DNA from: Lamellibrachia columna | Taxonomy: Eukaryota; Annelida; Polychaeta; Sabellida; Siboglinidae | DNA length: 64,000 nucleotides | Direction of reading: 5' to 3' | Assembly (NCBI GenBank): GCA_963662155.1 | Contig: OY759271.1 | Span: 37,560,345-37,624,344 of the forward strand | Shown: in pieces, positions 25,601-37,600 of the stretch | How the letters are laid out: every line of letters begins with the position of its first letter | Numbering within the stretch: the first letter of the stretch is position 1 | Made by a program: the position numbers and the translations under genes | The notes under the pieces: model-generated | Databases searched by the model: none | Seen by the model: only the letters and a program-made list of their open reading frames with translations | Told to the model about the DNA's origin: nothing

Positions 25601-28600
25601 TCAGAGGTGCTTAAAATACATTGATAACATTAACATTGATAAGAACAATAATTATTATAAAAATTCATAAATCATTATAATAGATTACATATAATTATTA
25701 CTGTATAAAGTTTAATAGTGCGAAGAGTATGTATATTTTTTAAAGGTCGCAGTTGTAAACTCGACAACAGAAGAATTGTTTTTAATGGCACCGGGTTGCA
25801 GAGTATTCAGGATGCTGTACATCTGGGCCACCCTGTATCCACTATTAATAAGTATAGCCTAGTCACTGATGACATTGCAAAACAAGAGGCTTTAACATGT
25901 TCATGGGTGATTTTGGTCATATAAAGACTGCTGTAAAGTGCAAGTTATTCAAATAATACTGCTGCTCTTACTATGGAACTCCACTATAGGATCTCCAGAG
26001 TAAAAGTGTTGGCAATATATGTATTGCATGGCGCAAGGCAGTTGTGGAGACTGGCCCCTCTTACTGTTGTCTCACAGTTGTGGAGACTGGCCCCTCTTAC
26101 TGTTGTCTCACAGTTGTGGAGACTGGCCCCTCTTACTGTTGTCTCACAGTTGTGGAGGCTGGCCCCTCTTACTGTTGTCTCACAGTTGTGGAGACTGGTC
26201 CCTCTTACTGTTGTCTCACAGTTGTGGAGACTGGCCCCTCTTACTGTTGTCTCACAGTTGTGGAGACTGGTCCCTCTTACTGCTGTCTCACAGTTGTGGA
26301 GACTGGCCCCTCTTACTGTTGTCTCACAGTTGTGGAGACTGGCCCCTCTTACTGTTGTCTCACAGTTGTGGAGACTGGTCCCTCTTACTGTTGTCTCACA
26401 GTTGTGAAGACTGGCCCCTCTTACTGTTGTCTCACAGTTGTGGAGACTGGCCCCTCTTACTGTTGTCTCACAGTTGTGAAGACTGGCCCCTCTTACTGTT
26501 GTCTCACAGTTGTGGAGACTGGCCCCTCTTACTGTTGTCTCACAGTTGTGAAGACTGGCCCCTCTTACTGTTGTCTCACAGTTGTGGAGACTGGCCCCTC
26601 TTACTGTTGTCTCACAGTTGTGGAGACTGGCCCCTCTTACTGTTGTCTCACAGTTGTGAAGACTGGCCCCTCTTACTGTTGTCTCACAGTTGTGGAGACT
26701 GGCCCCTCTTACTGTTGTCTCACAGTTGTGGAGACTGGCCCCTCTTACTGTTGTCTCACAGTTGTGGAGACTGGCCCCTCTTACTGTTGTCTCACAGTTG
26801 TGAAGACTGGCCCCTCTTACTGTTGTCTCACAGTTGTGAAGACTGGCCCCTCTTACTGTTGTCTCACAGTTGTGGAGACTGGCCCCTCTTACTGTTGTCT
26901 CACAGTTGTGGAGACTGGCCCCTCTTACTGTTGTCTCACAGTTGTGGAGACTGGCCCCTCTTACTGTTGTCTCACAGTTGTGTAGACTGGCCCCTCTTAC
27001 TGTTGTCTCACAGTTGTGGAGACTGGCCCCTCTTACTGTTGTCTCACAGTTGTGAAGACTGGCCCCTCTTACTGTTGTCTCACAGTTGTGGAGACTGGCC
27101 CCTCTTACTGTTGTCTCACAGTTGTGGAGACTGGCCGCTCTTACATTTGTATCACAGTTGTGAAGACTGGCCCCTCTTACTGTTGTCTCACAATTGTGAC
27201 GACTGGCCCCTCTTACTGTTGTCTCACAGTTGTGGAGACTGGCCCCTCTTACTGTTGTCTCACAGTTGTGGAGACTGGCCCCTCTTACTGTTGTCTCACA
27301 GTTGTGGAGACTGGCCCCTCTTACTGTTGTCTCACAGTTGTGAAGACTGTCCCCTCTTACTGTTGTCTCACAGTTGTGGAGACTGGTCCCTCTTACTGTT
27401 GTCTCACAGTTGTGAAGACTGGCCCCTCTTACTGTTGTTTCACAGTTGTGAAGACTGGCCCCTCTTACTGTTGTCTCACAGTTGTGGAGACTGGCCCCTC
27501 TTACTGTTGTCTCACAGTTGTGGAGACTGGCCCCTCTTACTGTTGTCTCACAGTTGTGGAGACTGGCCCCTCTTACTGTTGTCTCACAGTTGTGGAGACT
27601 GGTCCCTCTTACTGTTGTCTCACAGTTGTGGAGACTGGCCCCTCTTACTGTTGTCTCACAGTTGTGGAGACTGGTCCCTCTTACTGCTGTCTCACAGTTG
27701 TGGACACTGGCCCCTCTTACTGTTGTCTCACAGTTGTGGAGACTGGCCCTTCTTACTGTTGTCTCACAGTTGTGGAGACTGGTCCCTCTTACTGTTGTCT
27801 CACAGTTGTGGAGACTGGTCCCTCTTACTGTTGTCTCACAGTTGTGAAGACTGGCCCCTCTTACTGTTTTCTCACAGTTGTGGAGACTGGCCCCTCTTAC
27901 TGTTGTCTCACAGTTGTGGAGACTGGCCCCTCTTACTGTTGTCTCACAGTTGTGGAGACTGGCCCCTCTTACTGTTGTCTCACAGTTGTGGAGACTGGCC
28001 CCTCTTACTGTTGTCTCACAGTTGTGAAGACTGGCCCCTCTTACTGTTGTCTCACAGTTGTGGAGACTGGCCCCTCTTACTGTTGTCTCACAGTTGTGAA
28101 GACTGGCCCCTCTTACTGTTGTCTCACAGTTGTGGAGACTGGCCCCTCTTACTGTTGTCTCACAGTTGTGAAGACTGGCCCCTCTTACATTTGTATCACA
28201 GTTGTGAAGACTGGCCCCTCTTACTGTTGTCTCACAGTTGTGAAGACTGGCCCCTCTTACTGTTGTCTCACAGTTGTGGAGACTGGCCCCTCTTACTGTT
28301 GTCTCACAGTTGTGGAGACTGGCCCCTCTTACTGTTGTCTCACAGTTGTGGAGACTGGCCCCTCTTACTGTTGTCTCACAGTTGTGAAGACTGGCCCCTC
28401 TTACTGTTGTCTCACAGTTGTGGAGACTGGCCCCTCTTACTGTTGTCTCACAGTTGTGAAGACTGGCCCCTCTTACTGTTGTCTCACAGTTGTGGAGACT
28501 GGCCCCTCTTACATTTGTATCACAGTTGTGAAGACTGGCCCCTCTTACTGTTGTCTCACAGTTGTGACGACTGGCCCCTCTTACTGTTGTCTCACAGTTG

Positions 28601-31600
28601 TGGAGACTGGCCCCTCTTACTGTTGTCTCACAGTTGTGGAGACTGGCCCCTCTTACTGTTGTCTCACAGTTGTGAAGACTGGCCCCTCTTACTGTTGTCT
28701 CACAGTTGTGGAGACTGGCCCCTCTTACTGTTGTCTCACAGTTGTGAAGACTGGCCCCTCTTACTGTTGTCTCACAGTTGTGGAGACTGGCCCCTCTTAC
28801 TGTTGTCTCACAGTTGTGAAGACTGGCCCCTCTTACTGTTGTCTCACAGTTGTGAAGACTGGCTCCTCTTACTGTTGTCTCACAGTTGTGGAGACTGGCC
28901 CTTCTTACTGTTGTCTCACAGTTGTGGAGACTGGCCCCTCTTACTGTTGTCTCACAGTTGTGGAGACTGGCCCCTCTTACTGTTGTCTCACAGTTGTGGA
29001 GACTGGCCCCTCTTACTGTTGTCTCACAGTTGTGGAGACTGGCCCCTCTTACTGTTGTCTCACAGTTGTGAAGACTGGCCCCTCTTACTGTTGTCTCACA
29101 GTTGTGGAGACTGGCCCCTCTTACTGTTGTCTCACAGTTGTGAAGACTGGCCCCTCTTACTGTTGTCTCACAGTTGTGGAGACTGGCCCCTCTTACTGTT
29201 GTCTCACAGTTGTGGAGACTGGCCCCTCTTACTGTTGTCTCACAGTTGTGGAGACTGGCCCCTCTTACTGTTGTCTCACAGTTGTGAAGACTGGCCCCTC
29301 TTACTGTTGTCTCACAGTTGTGGAGACTGGCCCCTCTTACTGTTGTCTCACAGTTGTGAAGACTGGCCCCTCTTACTGTTGTCTCACAGTTGTGGAGACT
29401 GGCCCCTCTTACATTTGTATCACAGTTGTGAAGACTGGCCCCTCTTACTGTTGTCTCACAGTTGTGACGACTGGCCCCTCTTACTGTTGTCTCACAGTTG
29501 TGGAGACTAGCCCCTCTTACTGTTGTCTCACAGTTGTGGAGACTGGCCCCTCTTACTGTTGTCTCACAGTTGTGAAGACTGTCCCCTCTTACTGTTGTCT
29601 CACAGTTGTGGAGACTGGTCCCTCTTACTGTTGTCTCACAGTTGTGAAGACTGGCCCCTCTTACTGTTGTCTCACAGTTGTGGAGACTGGCCCCTGTTAC
29701 TGTTGTCTCACAGTTGTGGAGGCTGGCCCCTCTTACTGTTGTCTCACAGTTGTGGAGACTGGCCCCTCTTACTGTTGTCTCACAGTTGTGAAGACTGGCC
29801 CCTCTTACTGTTGTCTCACAGTTGTGGAGACTGGCCCCTCTTACTGTTGTCTCACAGTTGTGGAGACTGGCCCCTCTTACTGTTGTCTCACAGTTGTGGA
29901 GACTGGCCCCTCTTACTGTTGTCTCACAGTTGTGGAGACTGGCCCCTCTTACTGTTGTCTCACAGTTGTGAAGACTGGCCCCTATTACTGTTGTCTCACA
30001 GTTGTGGAGACTGGCCCCTCTTACTGTTGTCTCACAGTTGTGGAGACTGGCCCCTCTTACTGTTGTCTCACAGTTGTGAAGACTGGCCCCTCTTACTGTT
30101 GTCTCACAGTTGTGGAGACTGGCCCCTCTTACTGTTGTCTCACAGTTGTGGAGACTGGCCCCTCTTACTGTTGTCTCACAGTTGTGGAGACTGGCCCCTC
30201 TTACTGTTGTCTCACAGTTGTGGAGACTGGCCCCTCTTACTGTTGTCTCACAGTTGTGAAGACTGGCCCCTCTTACTGTTGTCTCACAGTTGTGGAGACT
30301 GGCCCCTCTTACTGTTGTCTCACAGTTGTGAAGACTGGCCCCTCTTACTGTTGTCTCACAGTTGTGAAGACTGGCCCCTCTTACTGTTGTCTCACAGTTG
30401 TGGAGACTGGCCCCTCTTACTGTTGTCTCACAGTTGTGGAGACTGGCCCCTCTTACTGTTGTCTCACAGTTGTGGAGACTGGCCCCTCTTACTGTTGTCT
30501 CACAGTTGTGGAGACTGGCCCCTCTTACTGTTGTCTCACAGTTGTGAAGACTGGCCCCTCTTACTGTTGTCTCACAGTTGTGGAGACTGGCCCCTCTTAC
30601 TGTTGTCTCACAGTTGTGGAGACTGGCCCCTCTTACTGTTGTCTCACAGTTGTGGAGACTGGCCCCTCTTACTGTTGTCTCACAGTTGTGGAGACTGGCC
30701 CCTCTTACTGTTGTCTCACAGTTGTGAAGACTGGCCCCTCTTACTGTTGTCTCACAGTTGTGGAGACTGGCCCCTCTTACTGTTGTCTCACAGTTGTGGA
30801 GACTGGCCCCTCTTACTGTTGTCTCACCGTTGTGAAGACTGGCCCCTCTTACTGTTGTCTCACAGTTGTGGAGACTGGCCCCTCTTACTGTTGTCTCACA
30901 GTTGTGGAGACTGGCCCCTCTTACTGTTGTCTCACAGTTGTGAAGACTGGCCCCTCTTACTGTTGTCTCACAGTTGTGGAGACTGGCCCCTCTTACTGTT
31001 GTCTCACAGTTGTGGAGACTGGCCCCTCTTACTGTTGTCTCACAGTTGTGGAGACTGGCCCCTCTTACTGTTGTCTCACAGTTGTGGAGACTGGCCCCTC
31101 TTACTGTTGTCTCACAGTTGTGAAGACTGGCCCCTCTTACTGTTGTCTCACAGTTGTGGAGACTGGCCCCTCTTATTGTTGTCTCACAGTTGTGGAGACT
31201 GGCCCCTCTTACTGTTGTCTCACAGTTGTGAAGACTGGCCCCTCTTACTGTTGTCTCACAGTTGTGAAGACTGGCCCCTCTTACTGTTGTCTCACAGTTG
31301 TGAAGACTGGCCCCTCTTACTGTTGTTTCACAGTTGTGGAGACTGGCCCCTCTTACTGTTGTCTCACAGTTGTGGAGACTGGCCCCTCTTACTGTTGTCT
31401 CACAGTTGTGGAGACTGGCCCCTCTTACTGTTGTCTCACAGTTGTGGAGACTGGCCCCTCTTACTGTTGTCTCACAGTTGTGGAGACTGGCCCCTCTTAC
31501 TGTTGTCTCACAGTTGTGAAGACTGGCCCCTCTTACTGTTGTCTCACAGTTGTGGAGACTGGCCCCTCTTACTGTTGTCTCACAGTTGTGAAGACTGGCC

Positions 31601-34600
31601 CCTCTTACTGTTGTCTCACAGTTGTGAAGACTGTCCCCTCTTACTGTTGTCTCACAGTTTGTCACTATTGATCAATCTGAAGCAAAGCTTCATCAAGTTT
31701 ATTCATAAGGCTCTAAACCACAAGTCGCCAGTGATAAACAGTGGTGCTAAATTATCAATTCAAAATGAAAGATCGAATTGTGATGGTAACTACTGTCATA
31801 TACATTATAAATACAACATGCATGAGGACGTGTCTGCTAGTGCTATTGGCCGCGTGTGGCAGGTGGGTGTGACCAACAAAAGCATACCTGACATGAGTGT
31901 TCTATCTGACATGAGAGAAATTAGAAATGGTCTTAAAACATGCAATATTTGTTTAGCTATGATGATGTTAACGAATTTATTACTGATTTTAAATATTGTA
32001 CAATTGCCATTTTTAATGTGCAAAATAAAGATTTTATTTATATAGGTAAGTGTTATAATATATGTATAAATAATATTACCCAAATTACTACATATAATAA
32101 AAATAGAATACCAAATTTAAATATCAGTGTGTATAGAAGAAGACAAAAGTTCTGCTTAAGAACCCACCTAATGTCTTGTGCCTTGCATATTCTGCCTTGT
32201 AAAGCAGTCAATACATTCTAGTGTTGTTGCTTACAGAGAGGAAAGATGTGAAGACATTCAATGAGAATCTTTTGATTCACATATCAACAATGCACCGAGT
32301 GCCCCGCCAGTGGCTTACACAGTGAGTGTCGTTGTGAGATCAAATACTCGCCCCCATCAAATATTCACCCTGGAGTCTCTGTATCTGTCATATAGTTGTG
32401 TCATTCGTAGTCAAGTCACATTTGTTTTAAATCTTTATTAAAGACATTTCAGTTTTGTTAGATGTTACGTTTTCACTGACTGTCTGTGTTCATTAATGTA
32501 TCATGTTACCTGTTCACTGACTGTCTGTGTTCATTAATGTATCATGTTACGTGTTCACTGACTGTCTGTGTTCATTAATGTATCATGTTACGTGTTCACT
32601 GACTGTCTGTGTTCATTAATGTATCATGTTACGTTTTCACTGACTGTCTGTGTTCATTAATGTATCATGTTACGTGTTCACTGACTGTCTGTGTTCATTA
32701 ATGTATCATGTTACGTGTTCACTGACTGTCTGTGTTCATTAATGTATCATGTTACGTGTTCACTGACTGTGTTCATTAATGTATCATGTTACATTTTCAC
32801 TGACTGTCTGTGTTCATTAATGTATCATGTTACGTGTTCACTGACTGTCTGTGTTCATTAATGTATCATGTTACGTGTTCACTGACTGTCTGTGTTCATT
32901 AATGTATCATGTTACATGTTCACTGACTGTCTGTGTTCATTAATGTATCATGTTACGTGTTCACTGACTGTCTGTGTTCATTAATGTATCATGTTACGTG
33001 TTCACTGACTGTGTTCATTAATGTATCATGTTACATGTTCACTGACTGTCTGTGTTCATTAATGTATCATGTTACGTGTTCACTGACTGTGTTCATTAAT
33101 GTATCATGTTACGTGTTCACTGACTGTCTGTGTTCATTAATGTATCATGTGCTCCATAACTGAAACTTGTGCACTTACTCATGCCAATCACTCAGACATG
33201 TCACTTATAGCTGTCACTCAGACATGTCACTCATACCTGTCACTCATACCTGTCACTCAGACATGTCACTCAGACATGTCACTCAGACATGTCACTCAGA
33301 CATGTCACTCAAACCTGTTACCCAGGCCACACAGCAAGAAAAGAAAGTTAATACCAAAGATTTCTTAGTTGGATGCTGTCATACATTTTGAACATTCTGC
33401 ATTTGGCTATCCTTGTTTGTGTTGATATATCAGAAAGTATTGAAGTAATGATACTATATATTAGTTATTAGTTATACTAGGCATACATTGGTTATACTTT
33501 GCATACATTGGTTATACTAGACATGCATTGATTATACTAGGCATACATTGGTTACACTAGGCATACATTTGTGATACTAGGCATACATTGGTTACTAGGC
33601 ATACATTGGTTACACTAGGCATACATTGGTTACACTAGGCATACATTGGTTATATTAGGCATACATTGGTTACACTAGGCATACATATACATATCGTGCT
33701 CTATCTACACAACAACCGCCCTATTTGGCTAGTCTCCTGCATCTTTCAAACATCCCTAAGCAGCTAAGATCATAAATTTCACAACAACTTATTGTACCTA
33801 AAACAAAACTAAACTTGGGTAAACGTGCTTTCTCTGTCGCTGCGCCTAGGGTCTGGAATGAACTCCCTATCACTTTGAAAACATCTTAAACTATTGCTAC
33901 TTTCCCAAAAAAAAATCAAGACATCTATTCAAAATTGCATTTCCACCATAAATGTTCGGTTGTCCCTCGTTCTGATACTGACTTTTGCGCGTTCCTGTTC
34001 ACGATTATGCTTAATGATTCTGTTTTGTTGCGCCTCTGAGGTCAGGTTCCTGAGGATATAGGTGCTATAGAAGTTAACTATTATTATTATTATTACATTG
34101 CTAAACTTTTGTCGCAAGATGCGTGTTTGTGCGATTTGGTCAGCGCACATTACACAGCATTTGTTGCCGCGATTAAATGTTTGAATCTGTTCATCGGTTG
34201 CATCGGCCAAATCAACACATGACTCAAATTTTTTTGACTTGCGTACATGCACAACTGATCAGCTTTAAGTCAAATAAGCACACAATTCGCAACAAAAGTT
34301 CAGCAATCTACGCTCAGCATAATTTTGACACTATTATAGTTTACAAACCAGGGTAACTGTATCCAATGAATAATAACTGTCAAGGAAGGGTTCATTCTAG
34401 ATCAACTGTATCCAGTAAATAACAGCTCTCAAGGAAGGGTTCCTTCTAGATCAACTGTATCCAGTGATTAACAGCTCTCAGCTCTCAAAGAAGCATTCAT
34501 TCTAGATCAACTGTATCCACTGAATAACAGCTCTCAAGGAAGGGTTCCTTCTAGATCAACTGTATCCTGTGAATAACAGCTCTCAAGGAACGGTTCCTTC

Positions 34601-37600
34601 TAGATTAACTGTATCCAGTGATTAACAGGTCTCAAGGAAGGCTTCATTCTAGACCAACTGTATCCAGTGAATAACACATCTCAGGGAAGGGGTCATTATA
34701 GATCAACTGTATCCAGTGAATAACAGCTCTCATGGAATGCTTCATTCTAGATCAACTGTATCCAATGAATAACAACTCTCAAGGAATGGTTCATTCTAGA
34801 TCAGCTGTATCTAGTGAATAACAATTCTCAAGAAGGGTTCATTCTGTTGTCATGCTTTATTCCACAGATATGAAGACTTTAAGGTGATGTGTGAGATTTA
34901 TTATGGAGGAAAGAAACTGGCTGCAGGGATCGAAACGATGAACAAGCCTTCTGTATGCGGGGGACTTTTGGATACCGTTGTGTGGGATGAATGGTAGGTT
35001 GCATGTCTCTGTCTTACACTGTTCGTCATGCATTTGTATTCATAACACATTTAAAACAAAGCAACGTTAACCAAAATGCTCACAATGGGCTACATGCCAT
35101 CCATCTGAACTAATGGTGAAGTCGGGTTATTAGCCCTGGTGGACCCAAGCAAATAACTGTCATATTAACATTTTTCTAAGTTGCCAATGGAAATTAATAT
35201 AATTATTTGTTCTGAATTTTCCTGCATGTTTCAGGACAGTGATTTTTATCATGCATGCCATATGTGCACTTTATTAACAAATTATTTCATATTAATGACA
35301 TTTTGAACAGATGAAAAATGGAAACTCATTTGTTTTTGAAACAATATAGTTTGTTTATTGAAACATTAGAGTCCACTTGCCTTGTCATCTGGGCCAGTAT
35401 TCTCAAAAGACTTATGAATTCATAATTCAAGTTTTTAGTAAATGTGGCTGCAAATGTATCCCGGGGAGTTCCCTCTATATATGAATAAATATTATCCGCA
35501 TGCTAAATACTGAATATGCCTACTGAAGTATTACATAATCCATGTTGAATCTCAGTCAACACTTATAGGCCTGCATTATAATCTTAAATTCGTCATGTAA
35601 TTTTGGTATTACATATTCCGCGAGTGACCGCTTCGAAGTCAGCTTTGCCGCCATTTTTGCGAAAAACATCAGTCACGAATTCATAAATCTTTCAAGAATA
35701 CGGGCCCAGATGTGTAAGTGACTCTTGGCTCATGATGAAAGTGATTTAGCCCATAGTGAATCAAGTTCGTAATATACACAGTTGGTTTAATAAGAGTGTA
35801 CGGTACACTGTACACAGTTGGTTTAATAAGAGTGTTCGGTACACTGTACACAGTTGGTTTAATAAGAGTGTTCGGTACACTGTACACAGTTGGTTTAATA
35901 AGAGTGTTCGGTACACTGTACACAGTTGGTTTAATACGAGTGTTCGGTACACTGTACACAGTTGGTTTAATAAGAGTGTTCGGTACACTGTACACAGTTG
36001 GTTTAATAAGAGTGTAATGTACACTGTACACAGTTGGTTTAATAAGAGTGTACGGTACACTGTACACAGTTGGTTTAATAAGAGTGTAATGTACACTGTA
36101 CACAGTTGGTTTAATAAGAGTGTTCGGTACACTGTACACAGTTGGTTTAATAAGAGTGTTCGGTACACTGTACACAGTTGGTTTAATAAGAGTGTAATGT
36201 ACACTGTACAGAGTTGGTTTAATAAGAGTGTACGGTACACTGTACACAGTTGGTTTAATAAGAGTGTACGGTACACTATACACAGTTGGTTTAATAAGAG
36301 TGTATGGTACACTGTACACAGTTGGTTTAATAAGAGTGTTCGGTACACTGTACGCAGTTGGTTTAATTAAGAGTGTACGGTACACTGTACACAGTTGGTT
36401 TACTAAGAGTGTATGGTACACTGTACACAGTTGGTTTAATAAGAGTGTATGGTACACTGTACACAGTTGGTTTACTAAGAGTGTATGGTACACTGTACAC
36501 AGTTGGTTTAATAAGAGTGTATGGTACACTGTACACAGTTGGTTTAACAAGAGTGTACGGTACACTGTACACAGTTGGTTTAATAAGAGTGTTCGGTTCA
36601 CTGTACACAGTTGGTTTAATAAGAGTGTACGGTACACTGTACACAGTTGGTTTAATAAGAGTGTACGGTACACTGTACACAGTTGGTTTAATAAGAGTGT
36701 TCGGTTCACTGTACACAGTTGGTTTAATAAGAGTGTACGGTACACTGTAAACAGTTGGTTTAATAAGAGTGTTCGGTACACTGTACACAGTTGGTTTAAT
36801 AAGAGTGTACGGTACACTGTACACAGTTGGTTTACTAAGAGTGTATGGTACACTGTACACAGTTGGTTTAATAAGAGTGTATGGTACACTGTACATAGTT
36901 GGTTTAATAAGAGTGTATGGTACACTGTACACAGTTGGTTTAATAAGAGTGTATGGTACACTGTACACAGTTGGTTTAATAAGAGTGTTCGGTACACTGT
37001 ACACAGTTGGTTTAATAAGAGTGTATGGTACACTGTACACAGTTGGTTTAATAAGAGTGTATGGTACACTGTACACAGTTGGTTTAATAAGAGTGTATGG
37101 TACACTGTATACAGTTGGTTTAATAAGAGTGTACGGTACACTGTACACAGTTGGTTTAATAAGAGTGTTCGGTTCACTGTACACAGTTGGTTTAATAAGA
37201 GTGTATGGTACACTGTACACAGTTGGTTTAATAAGAGTGTTCGGTACACTGTACACAGTTGGTTTAATAAGAGTGTTCGGTTCACTGTACACAGTTGGTT
37301 TAATAAGAGTGTATGGTACACTGTACACAGTTGGTTTAATAAGAGTGTACGGTACACTGTACACAGTTGGTTTAATAAGAGTGTTCGGTTCACTGTACAC
37401 AGTTGGTTTAATAAGAGTGTATGGTACACTGTACACAGTTGGTTTAATAAGAGTGTTCGGTACACTGTACACAGTTGGTTTAATAAGAGTGTTCGGTACA
37501 CTGTACACAGTTGGTTTAATAAGAGTGTACGGTACACTGTACACAGTTGGTTTAATAAGAGTGTACGGTACACTGTACACAGTTGGTTTACTAAGAGTGT

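Noticed and set aside
25984..31671. Open frames of 1,893 (- strand) and 1,551, 1,163 and 840 (+ strand) codons with 12-residue repeats
   Set aside because: They are a by-product of a 36-bp unit without stops read in several frames on both strands. There is no start context or non-repeat domain, and all lie in a PI3K intron.
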